A stretch of 35,489 nt of DNA from Phycisphaerales bacterium UBA2218. Lineage in GTDB: Bacteria > Planctomycetota > Phycisphaerae > Sedimentisphaerales > Anaerobacaceae. Positions 14,965 through 23,561 of this stretch are shown piece by piece. The notes below the pieces were generated by a model that did no database searches, was not told the DNA's origin, and saw only the letters and a list, made by a program, of their open reading frames with translations. Within the stretch, counting starts at the first letter, position 1. The number at the start of each line of letters is the position of its first letter. The translations under genes were made by a program, and so were the position numbers. The stretch spans positions 32,999 to 68,487 of the forward strand of contig DCUI01000310.1 of assembly GCA_002327785.1 (NCBI GenBank), read 5' to 3'.

Positions 14965-17508
14965 ATGCAAACGCTATGGCAAGATATTCGATATGGCTTT
15001 CGCATGCTGCGCAAGAAACCCGGCTTTACGGCCATCGCCCTGATCACGCTGGCGATCGGCATCGGCGCCAACACGATCATGTTCAGCGTGGTCAATACGC
15101 TGCTCCTTCGACCGCTGCCCGTCAAAGAGCCCGACCGATTGGTGCGATGCGAATTTAATGTAACACGTCTCGTCTTTTATCCGGGCTATGTCGAGCTACG
15201 TGATAATAATCCGGTGTTCAGCGATCTCATCTCCCACAGTTACGCCAGAAGAACCTGTACTCTGGTAAGAGACGGTATGGTAAGACATGTGGATCCGCTA
15301 TACGTCTCGGCCAACTACTTCAGCGCCCTGGGGGGATCCTCCCTTTATGGGCGGACGTTCTTGCCGGAGGAGGAAATGGCCGGGGGCGAGCAGGTGGTGG
15401 TCCTGAGCTACCGAACTTGGCAGCGCCTGGGCGCTGAGCCCGAGATCGTGGGCCAATATGTGCGCCTCTCTGGTGAGTTCTTTAGAATCATTGGCGTGAT
15501 GCCAAAGGCATTCGCAGGCGCATCCGTCATCTGCCCCGACGTCTGGTTGCCTTTGGGCACGTATGGTCTTGTGGGTAGAATCTATAAAAAGAAGCCGGAG
15601 AAGACGGATGAACGATGGCACTATGCGCCATCGGTCTTAGTGGGACGACTCAAACCTGGCGTGAGTCGAGCGGAGGCCCAAGCATGGCTGCAATCTATGC
15701 TCCCACGCCTGAAGCAGATTGACCCTTGGATGTTTAACAGGCCCATGTTCGGGTCGACAAAGATAGAGGAGGTCTGGTTTGAACTCCACCCGTTGCCCAG
15801 ACTCAGCGCCGGTGGTATCGACAATGACAGGTCCACCTTGGATCGTATCAGTCTGGGGTTGATGGGAATATCGGGGGTCGTCTTGCTCATTGGCTGTCTG
15901 AACCTGGCGAATATGATTGTGGTTCAAGGGGCGGAGCGCCAACGGGAAATCGCCATCCGTGCGGCCATCGGCGGGGGGCGTTTGAGGATTGTGCGGCAGT
16001 TACTAGTCGAATCCCTTCTCTTGGCTGTCTTCGGTGGCATCCTGGCTATGGGCGTGGCCTTCTGGGGTGTCCGGGTTCTCAAGCTGTGGGCGGCGATGGG
16101 CCAACTCCCGATGCAGTTGGGGGAGGCCATCGCTGAGGGAATCACGCTGGATATACGCGTCCTGGGAGCCACCTTGGGTTTTTGTTTGATTGCCACGGTG
16201 CTCTTCGGGTTGAGACCGGCCCTGCGCCTATCGAGGCGCGATCTTGTTGGCGATCTGAAAGAATCCGGCCGAGGTGTATTGCGCGCCACGCGCAGTCGGC
16301 GATGGTTCGTCCCCCGCGGCCTGTCGGTGCTCTGTCAAATGGCCCTTACTTTCGCGCTGGTCATGTGCGCGACCCTATTGGCTCGAACCGCGCTGAGTGC
16401 CGCCCGGGCCGAACCTGGTTTCGGCCTGGATGGGAAGTTGATCGTCAACTTGGATCCTTACGCGGGAGGCTACAGGGATGCTCAGGCAAAGCAAGCTTGC
16501 CAGACCCTGGCTGAGCGGTTGAAGGAAAATCCCGAGATTCAGGCGGTTGGCGTGTCTTTTAAATCGCCTGTGAACCTGGAGTGGTGGCCCTGGGTTCGCG
16601 AAAGAGTCGTCGAGTATGTACCGGGCCGCGAAGATGACGCGTCAGGCAGCCTATTGACGAAGCCACTTCACGAGTATGAGGTAAACGGCGACTACTTCGA
16701 AGCGATGGGAATTCGGCTCTTGCAGGGTCGGGTTTTTAGCCCTCTCGACAGTGCCCCTGATGCAGAAAAAGTCGTGATCATCGATGAGCTTCTGGCACGT
16801 AAACTCCGGCCGGAGGGTAGTGCCCTTGGCTGTCTCATCCAGTATGGCTCGGGGCCCCACCGAGTGGTCGGTATCGTACCGAACCTACGGAGCGTTTGGG
16901 GCAATGGCCAAATCCAACCCCATATCTATGGACCACTCGGAGCCCAAAGCGTGCCCGAATCCATCCATCTGCGTGCCAGAAGTACGGCGCCGGGAGCCGA
17001 GGCCGCGCTCGTGCGCACCATCGGTGCACGCATTCGAGAGCTCGATCCTCGTCTGCCGGTCGTCTCGGTAGCGTCTCTGGCGGATCGACATCGCAATGAT
17101 CCCACGGTATTGTTCACGAGAGTTGTGGCCCGACTTGCCGTGATGTTCGGGGCCATGGCCCTGTTCCTAGCCGGCCTCGGCCTCTATGCGATCAAGAGCC
17201 ATATGGTTGCTTCGCGGATCCCAGAGATTGGTATCCGCATGGCCTTGGGCGCCACCCGGCGGGACGTCTTGATCCTGGTGCTGCGTCAGGGCGCCATATC
17301 GACGTTCGTAGGGCTGCTGGTCGGCATGCTGCTGGCGTTCGTTATGATACGGGTGATACGCAGCGCGGTTCAGGGCATCAGCGCGATCGATCTCGTGAGC
17401 ATCGTTGTCACCGTGGTTGTGCTCGCAGCGACGTCGCTGCTGGCCACGTATATCCCCGCCCGCCGGGCGCTCAGAGTCGACCCGAAAATGGCCCTGCAGT
17501 ACGAATAG
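14965..17508 (+). CDS. MacB/FtsX-type ABC permease (ADOP-like, duplicated permease)
   Basis: An 847-residue membrane protein beginning MQTLWQDIRYGFRMLRKKPG, the typical start of acidobacterial duplicated orphan permeases. TM1 (FTAIALITLAIGIGANTIMF) is followed by a MacB-like periplasmic core and a first FtsX block ending NLANMIVVQGAERQREIAIR with three TM helices. A second periplasmic domain and a second FtsX block (SRIPEIGIRMALGATRRDVL) follow, ending PARRALRVDPKMALQYE. Family members act in ABC-driven export or lipoprotein/envelope processes, yet many have no adjacent ATPase, as here. ATG 14965 has GAGGGG six bases upstream. The gene is followed by the 3' end of a second permease gene. The substrate is unknown. 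Confidence 0.9.
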   Translation: MQTLWQDIRYGFRMLRKKPGFTAIALITLAIGIGANTIMFSVVNTLLLRPLPVKEPDRLVRCEFNVTRLVFYPGYVELRDNNPVFSDLISHSYARRTCTLVRDGMVRHVDPLYVSANYFSALGGSSLYGRTFLPEEEMAGGEQVVVLSYRTWQRLGAEPEIVGQYVRLSGEFFRIIGVMPKAFAGASVICPDVWLPLGTYGLVGRIYKKKPEKTDERWHYAPSVLVGRLKPGVSRAEAQAWLQSMLPRLKQIDPWMFNRPMFGSTKIEEVWFELHPLPRLSAGGIDNDRSTLDRISLGLMGISGVVLLIGCLNLANMIVVQGAERQREIAIRAAIGGGRLRIVRQLLVESLLLAVFGGILAMGVAFWGVRVLKLWAAMGQLPMQLGEAIAEGITLDIRVLGATLGFCLIATVLFGLRPALRLSRRDLVGDLKESGRGVLRATRSRRWFVPRGLSVLCQMALTFALVMCATLLARTALSAARAEPGFGLDGKLIVNLDPYAGGYRDAQAKQACQTLAERLKENPEIQAVGVSFKSPVNLEWWPWVRERVVEYVPGREDDASGSLLTKPLHEYEVNGDYFEAMGIRLLQGRVFSPLDSAPDAEKVVIIDELLARKLRPEGSALGCLIQYGSGPHRVVGIVPNLRSVWGNGQIQPHIYGPLGAQSVPESIHLRARSTAPGAEAALVRTIGARIRELDPRLPVVSVASLADRHRNDPTVLFTRVVARLAVMFGAMALFLAGLGLYAIKSHMVASRIPEIGIRMALGATRRDVLILVLRQGAISTFVGLLVGMLLAFVMIRVIRSAVQGISAIDLVSIVVTVVVLAATSLLATYIPARRALRVDPKMALQYE

Positions 17509-17527
17509 GAGAAGACCAAGGACAACC

Positions 17528-17594
17528 ATGTGGCAGGGCTGCCGCCCACCGAGCCGCCAAGATCGATCCCGTGGTCGCGCTGCGATACGGATAG
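17528..17594 (+). pseudogene. 3'-terminal remnant of a second FtsX-type permease gene
   Basis: Just after the permease stop, an open frame ends RAAKIDPVVALRYG followed by TAG at 17592-17594. That string is the near-invariant C-terminus of MacB/FtsX-type permeases (compare RRALRVDPKMALQYE in the intact gene). No start or transmembrane region precedes it within the 19 bases after the intact gene's stop. It is best explained as the scar of a tandem second permease lost by deletion or recombination. Confidence 0.65.
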
Positions 17595-17643
17595 AATGCT
17601 TTGGCGTCCCGGCTCGCGACATTACGAACTGGGAAAACCAGAA

Positions 17644-17671
17644 ACGGGGCGGCTTCAAGGAGCCGCCCCGT
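17644..17671 (-). terminator. Rho-independent terminator for the DUF1080 gene / fet operon
   Basis: ACGGGGCGGCT (17644-17654) and AGCCGCCCCGT (17661-17671) form a perfect 11-bp stem with a 6-base loop. Read on the minus strand the stem is followed by TTTCTGGTTTTCCC, a broken T-tract. The plus strand has no T-run after it. It lies 28 bases beyond the minus-strand stop at 17700, so it closes the operon that starts with the sulfatase gene. Confidence 0.75.
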
Positions 17672-17699
17672 GTGTCTTGGTGATGTGTGGGAATTTCGG

Positions 17700-18545
17700 T
17701 CAGTCCTTCAACTCGCGAACCCAGATGTTGCGATAGCGGACCGGGTTGCCGTGGTCCTGGAGCTGGATGGGACCCTTGTCGGGGTGCGGCTTGTACTCCG
17801 TGACGGCGTGGGCGTTGATCCAGCCCGTGCCGCCCGTCAGTTCGACGTGGCCCTGGATAAGAACGCCATTTTGGAAGACGGTGAACGTGGCCTTCCGCGT
17901 CACCTTGCCGTCCTTGTCGAACATCGGCCGATGGTAAATGATGTCATAGCTCTGCCATTCGCCGGGCTTGCGGCAGACGTTGACCAGCGGCACCGCCCGC
18001 CCATAGAGCGCGCCGCACTGACCGTCCGGGTAGGTCTTGTTTTCGTAGGAGTCGAGGACCTGGATCTCATACTGGCCCTGCAGGAACACGCCGCTGTTGC
18101 CCCGTCCCTGGCCCGATCCCTGCACGTTGGCCGGCGTAGCGAACTCGACGTGTAGTTGGCACGAGCCATACTCGTCCTTGGTCTGGGCGTATCCTCCACC
18201 CTTGACGCTCTCCATGTATCCGTCGACGAATCGCCATTTCACCGGATTGGGCTTGCCGTCCGTGAGTTTGCCGTCCGTCCAGTTCTTCAGCGAGTCCTCG
18301 GTCCCATCGAAGAGCACGACGGCGTCGGAGGGGGCGGCCCCGCATTCGGCGCCCGGCGTGATGATCGGCGGAGCGGGCCGGCTCTCATCATGGACCATCC
18401 ACCGCCCGGTTGGCGTATCCACGTACTGGGTCAGAGGTTTCGGCTCGGCCTGGGCCGGTTCCGTCTTGGCCGCTTTCTGTGTGGCGCATCCGGCTACGAT
18501 CCCCAGCAGGGAGATCGCGGCCGCCACAAGCAACATCCTTCTCAT
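17700..18545 (-). CDS. DUF1080 (3-keto-disaccharide hydrolase-like) lipoprotein
   Basis: A 281-residue protein. MRRMLLVAAAISLLGIVAGC is a lipoprotein signal peptide with the lipobox cysteine at residue 20. The DUF1080 domain begins VVLFDGTEDSLKNWTDGK and includes NSGVFLQGQYEIQVLDSYEN and the C-terminal IQLQDHGNPVRYRNIWVREL, classic family motifs of a concanavalin-like fold. Characterised relatives hydrolyse 3-keto-glycosides, made by sugar 3-dehydrogenases of the Gfo/Idh/MocA type; an exported member of that family is at 5.2-6.6 kb. ATG 18545 is preceded by GAAAGGAG with five bases of spacing. The 117-base gap to fetB holds an AT-rich repeat, so co-transcription with fetB is likely but not certain. 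Confidence 0.9.
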   Translation of the reverse strand: MRRMLLVAAAISLLGIVAGCATQKAAKTEPAQAEPKPLTQYVDTPTGRWMVHDESRPAPPIITPGAECGAAPSDAVVLFDGTEDSLKNWTDGKLTDGKPNPVKWRFVDGYMESVKGGGYAQTKDEYGSCQLHVEFATPANVQGSGQGRGNSGVFLQGQYEIQVLDSYENKTYPDGQCGALYGRAVPLVNVCRKPGEWQSYDIIYHRPMFDKDGKVTRKATFTVFQNGVLIQGHVELTGGTGWINAHAVTEYKPHPDKGPIQLQDHGNPVRYRNIWVRELKD

Positions 18546-18570
18546 GGTCACTCCTTTCTCAATCGACTAC

Positions 18571-18656
18571 TTACTATTGACGATTCACTTTTTGCGTCAC
18601 TATCCACGAAGTCATCAATGTTAAATCGCAAATCGCGAATAGTAAATAGGAAATGG
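18571..18656. repeat. AT-rich imperfect palindromic repeat (ACTATTGACGATT / AATAGTAAAT)
   Basis: This AT-rich stretch in otherwise GC-rich DNA begins ACTTACTATTGACGATTCAC and ends with AATCGCAAATCGCGAATAGTAAATAG. The two ends are imperfectly complementary. A closely similar element lies at 28286-28372 between etfA and the acyl-CoA dehydrogenase gene. Both sit between co-directional minus-strand genes. Confidence 0.65.
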
Positions 18657-18662
18657 ACCGTG

Positions 18663-19466
18663 TCACTTTTTCGAGCGGTTTTGGAAGATGGACGGATCAA
18701 GCAAACCATATGGGGTGAAGCTGCTCCGTGTGGTCAGGCGGATGCCCAGGGCGACCGTGACCGCCGTGCCCGAGAAGATCGCGATCATGATGGCGATCTG
18801 GTACTTGATCGCGGTGACCGGACTGGCTCCGCCGAGGATTGTGCCCGTCATCATGCCGGGCAGGGCGACCAAGCCGATGGTCGCCATTGTGGCGACGGTC
18901 GGAGCCAGGGCCGCCTGGACGGCCTTTCGCAGGTACGGGCGGATCGCCTCGTGCAGCGACGCGCCCTGGGCGAGGCTCTGGAGAAAGGCCTTCTCCGTCG
19001 AGCGGATCGATTCGTAAAAGGTCCGGATGCCCACGATGTCGGCGCGGAGGCAGTTGCCGAGGATCATACCGCCGATGGGGATGGCGTACTGTGCGTCGAG
19101 GAGGTTCGCCCGCCGCAGGATCAGCCCTGTGAATAGCAGTAGCGGCACCGCTGTCCCGGCCGCCAACGCGATGAACAGGGGCAGCGCGATCCGTCCGAGC
19201 CTCAAACCGCACGAACGGACGATCGAGACATCCGCGACCGTCACCATGACCACGAGCCACAGTGCGTTGAGCCACAGGATGTTCAGGCGGAAGATCACTT
19301 GCAAGTACAGGCCCACGAGAATGAGCTGAACCGTCATCCGCACGAGAGACACTGCGGTCTCGCCGACCATCGGGATTCGGTACCACAGCATGATGGCAAA
19401 GGGAAGCGCCAGCAGCAGGTATGCCGCCGCAAGCTGCCATGTTCCGATGTCCACGATCTTGTTCAT
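18663..19466 (-). CDS. fetB: FetB-like ABC transporter permease (UPF0014)
   Basis: A 267-residue integral membrane protein with about seven hydrophobic helices. The UPF0014/FetB signature blocks are present: MVGETAVSLVRMTVQLILVG near the N-terminus, IPIGGMILGNCLRADIVGIR centrally, and the cytoplasmic coupling loop ATIGLVALPGMMTGTILGGASP. In E. coli FetAB is linked to iron export and peroxide resistance; function in planctomycetes is inferred. ATG 19466 overlaps the ATPase stop as ATGA, a sign of translational coupling and a two-subunit transporter. It ends in RSKK just before an AT-rich repeat. Confidence 0.87.
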   Translation of the reverse strand: MNKIVDIGTWQLAAAYLLLALPFAIMLWYRIPMVGETAVSLVRMTVQLILVGLYLQVIFRLNILWLNALWLVVMVTVADVSIVRSCGLRLGRIALPLFIALAAGTAVPLLLFTGLILRRANLLDAQYAIPIGGMILGNCLRADIVGIRTFYESIRSTEKAFLQSLAQGASLHEAIRPYLRKAVQAALAPTVATMATIGLVALPGMMTGTILGGASPVTAIKYQIAIMIAIFSGTAVTVALGIRLTTRSSFTPYGLLDPSIFQNRSKK

Positions 19467-20140
19467 GCGACGTCCAGCACCTTCGAGTTGCCGGGAAGCT
19501 CGACGACCTGAGGCACGAAGGAAAACGCCTCGGGGTCGTGGGCGACAATCAGCATCGTTGCATCTTGCCGGGAGCGGAAGTACTCCCCAACGGCCTGCTT
19601 GCCAGCTTTGTCCAGGGCCGATGTGATCTCGTCCAGCAGGAAGATGGGGCGATCCAACAGGATGGCTGAGACCAGGGCGATCCGCTGTTTCTCCCCGCCG
19701 GACAAGTCCCCGACGCCCTTGTGCAGCAACTCACGGTCGAGATGGAACCGCTCGAACAACTCCGGGGCGCGGTCCAAGTTGCCTCGAAGGCCGGCATTTG
19801 TCCGAAAGTGGAACGGGCGTTCGATCGCCTCCGCTGCCGTGCCGGTCCCGAGATCGGGCTCCTGTGCGACGTATGCCATGCGCTGGCGCAGCTGCCAGAC
19901 GGTATACGCCGTGAGTTCCGCACCGTCGATGTGAACCGTACCGGCCTCGGGAACGACGAAGCCGAGAAAGCAGCGGAGCACGGTGGACTTGCCGCAGCCG
20001 GAAGGGCCCGTCAGCAGGGTCTTTTCGCCCGATTGCAGCGAGAGTGAGAAGCCGTGCAGAACCATCTGCTCTCCGAAACGGACTCGGAGGTCTCTTGCCG
20101 CCAGTGCGCTGGTCATACTTACGGCATCCGCCTGTCTCAT
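19463..20140 (-). CDS. fetA: FetA-like ABC transporter ATP-binding protein
   Basis: A 225-residue ABC ATPase. Walker A is GPSGCGKS at residues 45-52, the Q-loop is in YVAQEPD, the signature LSGGEKQRI is at 146-154, Walker B IFLLDE is at 166-171, and the switch histidine is H201 (VAHDPE). Size and the downstream UPF0014 permease indicate FetA (YbbL type). ATG 20140 overlaps the stop of the DUF4838 gene as ATGA. A second ATG at 20116 is possible but lacks a good ribosome site. The tight coupling to a glycan gene is unusual for an iron exporter and may mean the transported substrate differs here. Confidence 0.88.
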   Translation of the reverse strand: MRQADAVSMTSALAARDLRVRFGEQMVLHGFSLSLQSGEKTLLTGPSGCGKSTVLRCFLGFVVPEAGTVHIDGAELTAYTVWQLRQRMAYVAQEPDLGTGTAAEAIERPFHFRTNAGLRGNLDRAPELFERFHLDRELLHKGVGDLSGGEKQRIALVSAILLDRPIFLLDEITSALDKAGKQAVGEYFRSRQDATMLIVAHDPEAFSFVPQVVELPGNSKVLDVA

Positions 20141-21924
20141 TGGTTCTCGGCCAGGGCCTTGTCCATGGCGACGAAACCATCCTGCCACTCGTTGACCCGG
20201 GTGATGTTCTTCTTCCTGGCGATGGCCATGAACTGGTCGTAGATTTCTTTGATCGAGTCGGACATTGGCCACTCGGCGCCGGCGGTCTTCGCGTCCTCGT
20301 GCATCTGTTTCCATCGTATTATGAACGTATACATCACGGGCAACTGGGCCACCTGGATGCGGAATCGCAGATCGGGGTTGTCGGCCACGGCCTGCTCGGC
20401 GGCCTTGAGATGTTGCCAGCCCCGTGCGAGGTTGTCGAAGGATAGGTACCTGGCCGTGTGCTGCTCGAAGCAGCCAAGCCAATCGCCGCTGGCCTCGACG
20501 GCGTCGTGCGTGACCTTCAGATATGCCTTGATATGCGGCGCGGCGGGACCATAGTAGCCTTCGATGAACTCCTTGGTGAGGGCCTCGCCGTCGCGGGTCG
20601 GGTCCCACAGCAGCTTGGCGAGCACCCAAGCGCGAAGCTCGGCCATCTCCGCGCCGCTGCTCCCATAGGCACCCTGCTCGAAGATGCCCGTGACGTTGTG
20701 GTCTGCGAAGAACTTCACATTGGGTCCCAGGACCCGCAGGTTGGGATGGGGCATGATGTGGTGGCGGAAGTTGGTCGTGTAGTCCCAGATGTAGAGCCGC
20801 TCGCTGATCTTCGACCAGCCGACGAGATCGTCGCGGAATGCCTGGTTCCGCTCGTCGGCCAGCGGCTTGCAGAACGAGCACTCGATGCTGCACAACTGCA
20901 CGATGACGTTGGACCGGGGCTTGGTGATCTTGGGCGGCTTCCGCGTGTACTGATAGGCCAGCGTGCTGAGGGCGACGTTCGGGAATTCCTGCTCAATGTC
21001 GGCTGCGACCGCGTTGACGAATCGCAGCATCAAACCCGCCGGACTTTCTTCCTCCTGCTCGATGGCGGCGCAGTCCTTGCACTGGCAGTTACCATGCCAG
21101 TCGTTCTGCGAGACCGAGGCGATGGTCGCCGCCGGATTGTTGCGGAGCCGCTCCTTGAGATTCTTGACCAGTTCCTTTCGCATGTCCTCGTTCGTGAGGC
21201 AAAGCTGCGCGTGCTCGGTTGTGCGTTTGCCCTTGATCTCGCTGAACCACTCCGGGTGTTCGGCGAAGTACTTGTCCGGCGGGATCAGCGGATAGAAGGT
21301 GTGCACGAATCCTTCGTAGATGTGCTTGCCGCCGTGTTTGGCCTCAAGGCGGTGCGATTGGCCGTTGGCCTTGTTACGTGCGGCCCAGTCTCCATCGAAC
21401 GCGTCGAACCAGAAAGGCGAACGATACTCCAACGGCGGGACATATCGGATGTTCATCTCCTCGATGACGATGGTCGGCTTCCTCGGAATCGTACTCTCGG
21501 TCGAGGACCACCATCGGCAGCCTACTTGGTCCTCCAGGAAGGTGTAGACGGCGTACAGCGTGCCTCGCGGGCGGCCGCCGGCCAGGATCAGGCTGTCGCC
21601 GACCGTCCTGATGACGATGCCTTCGGCCCCGAGTCCGCCGGTCGAGAACTGCGGATCGACCTGCCTGGCAGCGTCCGGCCCGACGAAGATGCATGGGCCA
21701 GGTTTGACCACTTCAGTGACCGCCATGAATCCGGCGCCTGTAACTTGCTCCAGAAGGTTGGCCAGTTCCTGGGCTGCGTACCGTTCCGGCTCGGGTGCAT
21801 CCCCGCGAACCACAATGATGACGGTTGCCCGTCCGTCTTTCGCGATTGTGACGGCCGGGAGAGCCTGCGAGGCACACGTTGCCAGAATCACGGACACGAA
21901 CAGGATTCGTCTTGCACTGAACAT
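20137..21924 (-). CDS. Exported DUF4838 protein (putative glycoside hydrolase)
   Basis: A 595-residue protein. Residues 1-26 are a signal peptide (MFSARRILFVSVILATCASQALPA). An N-terminal glucuronidase/hexosaminidase-type domain follows, with RYAAQELANLLEQVTGAGF and GRPRGTLYAVYTFLEDQVGC. DUF4838 then starts near EHPEWFSEIKGKRTTEHAQL and includes SVSQNDWHGNCQCKDCAAIE, and a helical tail. The architecture resembles GH67/GH20 enzymes and implies action on extracellular oligosaccharides; no member's substrate can be assigned from sequence. ATG 21924 has GGAGG about ten bases upstream. It starts 35 bases after the sulfatase stop and its own stop overlaps fetA, placing it mid-operon. Confidence 0.87.
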   Translation of the reverse strand: MFSARRILFVSVILATCASQALPAVTIAKDGRATVIIVVRGDAPEPERYAAQELANLLEQVTGAGFMAVTEVVKPGPCIFVGPDAARQVDPQFSTGGLGAEGIVIRTVGDSLILAGGRPRGTLYAVYTFLEDQVGCRWWSSTESTIPRKPTIVIEEMNIRYVPPLEYRSPFWFDAFDGDWAARNKANGQSHRLEAKHGGKHIYEGFVHTFYPLIPPDKYFAEHPEWFSEIKGKRTTEHAQLCLTNEDMRKELVKNLKERLRNNPAATIASVSQNDWHGNCQCKDCAAIEQEEESPAGLMLRFVNAVAADIEQEFPNVALSTLAYQYTRKPPKITKPRSNVIVQLCSIECSFCKPLADERNQAFRDDLVGWSKISERLYIWDYTTNFRHHIMPHPNLRVLGPNVKFFADHNVTGIFEQGAYGSSGAEMAELRAWVLAKLLWDPTRDGEALTKEFIEGYYGPAAPHIKAYLKVTHDAVEASGDWLGCFEQHTARYLSFDNLARGWQHLKAAEQAVADNPDLRFRIQVAQLPVMYTFIIRWKQMHEDAKTAGAEWPMSDSIKEIYDQFMAIARKKNITRVNEWQDGFVAMDKALAENQ

Positions 21925-21959
21925 CGCTTTGTTACCTCCAGTCCCGATCTGTTGTATTG

Positions 21960-23450
21960 TCACGTCGCCCGATCCCACTGGCGGCAGAGCCGTTCGAGGT
22001 ACTCGACCACGTCGGCGTGTTCGGGCCGGCCGTACAGGTTGACCCGTTCGCCGGGATCGTTCTTGAGATTGTACAGGGCCCCGTCCTTGTCCGCCACCCG
22101 TTCGTCCATGAACCAGACGAGTTTCCATTCCTTCGTGCGGACCATGACCCGCCGGCCGCTGCGCTCCCGCAACTCGTCGTACATGGACATACTGTGGTCG
22201 ATCTCGCAGAAGCACGCCTCCCGCCACTGGGTGACGTGGCCCCGGATCAGGGGCATCAAGCTCCGGCCGCTGATCGAGTCCGGCGCGTCCAGGCCGCACA
22301 GGTCCATCAGCGTCGGGACAAAGTCGATCATCTCCACCGGTTCGTCAATCACCTTGCCTCTCGGCAGCAGGACGGGGCAACTCAGCACCAGCGGAGCCTT
22401 GACGTTGTCGTCGTACAGGACTCGCTTCTTCCAGAGCCTGTGTTCGCCCAATTGCCAGCCCTGATCGGAGTTGATGGCGATGATCGTGTTGTCCAGAATC
22501 CCCGTTCTCTTGAGGCAATCTACCAGCCGGCCCACCTGCTCATCGACCAGGGAGACCATGCCGTAATAAGTGCCGCGGGCGATCCCGATCTGCTCGCGAG
22601 TCAGGTCCAGCCCGCCGGAGTAGGCCCGCAACTGCTCCCGCTCGAATCGGGGCTTGCCCGCGAGTTCCTCTTCGCTTGGCAAGGGCAGATCGATCCTCGC
22701 CGGATCGATGAAGTACGAGGGCGGCACCCGGCAGGGCACGTGCGGGGCGTGGAACGAGACCCGCAGCAAGAAGGGTTCGCGCTTCGTGGAGAGTTCCGTG
22801 AGCTTCTCAACCGCCAGATCGCCGAGTTTCCACGTGGTTGTCTCCTGCGGCTCCAGCGGCACGACTCCTCCGATGGCCCAGCCGTGGGTCTTCGTCACAA
22901 CCGCCGGATATTTGCAGCCGGCTTCCTGGAGTCTGGCCTTGAGCTTCTCATCCCGTGGCCTGCCGAGGACGTCGAAGTCCTCGGGGACATCCTTCTGGTA
23001 GCCCCAGTCTCGCTGGTAGGCATGCGTTTTGCCGATGTTGACGGGTGCTATGCCGATGCCTTTCCAGGCGCTGAGCAGGTTGGGAACGTCGTGGGCCCGC
23101 TTCACGTAGGAGGGCGGGACGGCTGCGGGTTTGCCCATCGCCGTCTTTCCGAAGGTGTGTGGGTAGTGCCCCGATTTCATCGACAGACGGGACGGGACGC
23201 AGACGGGGTTCTGCACGATAGCCGTCTCGAAGCGGACGCCCTCCGCCGCGATGGCGTCCATGTGCGGCGTGCGGACCCAGCCTCGTCCGTAGCAGCCCAG
23301 CGTATCGGCCCGGGCGTCGTCCATCGTGATCCAGAGGATATTCGTCCGCCCGCTGGTTTGGCTCGCGGGGGTGGATGGTTGCTCCGATGCCAGAGCCATG
23401 CCGCAAAGGCTCGCCCCGATGCCCGCTTTGATGAAGTTGCGACGATTCAT
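21960..23450 (-). CDS. Exported sulfatase (formylglycine type)
   Basis: A 496-residue sulfatase. MNRRNFIKAG plus a hydrophobic stretch is a Tat signal. The metal-binding DD is at 44-45 (WITMDDARADTLGCYG). The maturation motif CVPSR at 84-88 in NPVCVPSRLSMKSGHYPHT carries the cysteine converted to formylglycine, followed by the usual basic/His residues. GKTHAYQRDWGY and INSDQGWQLGEHRLWKK are further family motifs. The family removes sulfate esters, most often from sulfated polysaccharides in this phylum. ATG 23450 has GGAGG six bases upstream. It is the first gene of the operon with DUF4838, fetAB and DUF1080. An anaerobic sulfatase-maturing enzyme must be elsewhere. Confidence 0.93.
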   Translation of the reverse strand: MNRRNFIKAGIGASLCGMALASEQPSTPASQTSGRTNILWITMDDARADTLGCYGRGWVRTPHMDAIAAEGVRFETAIVQNPVCVPSRLSMKSGHYPHTFGKTAMGKPAAVPPSYVKRAHDVPNLLSAWKGIGIAPVNIGKTHAYQRDWGYQKDVPEDFDVLGRPRDEKLKARLQEAGCKYPAVVTKTHGWAIGGVVPLEPQETTTWKLGDLAVEKLTELSTKREPFLLRVSFHAPHVPCRVPPSYFIDPARIDLPLPSEEELAGKPRFEREQLRAYSGGLDLTREQIGIARGTYYGMVSLVDEQVGRLVDCLKRTGILDNTIIAINSDQGWQLGEHRLWKKRVLYDDNVKAPLVLSCPVLLPRGKVIDEPVEMIDFVPTLMDLCGLDAPDSISGRSLMPLIRGHVTQWREACFCEIDHSMSMYDELRERSGRRVMVRTKEWKLVWFMDERVADKDGALYNLKNDPGERVNLYGRPEHADVVEYLERLCRQWDRAT

Positions 23451-23561
23451 TGCTGTCCTCCAGGGATTCTCAATTCAGTTGGTCCGACAACTCGATGGAA
23501 GCCGTCGCCAAGCTTCGCTTGACGCTGCCACACGGAGACGGGCCCATGGGTCCCATCCGTC

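Noticed and set aside
20458..22464. 668-codon plus-strand frame over the DUF4838 gene
   Set aside because: Antisense shadow of a protein with a signal peptide and family motifs. No ribosome site and no recognisable domain.
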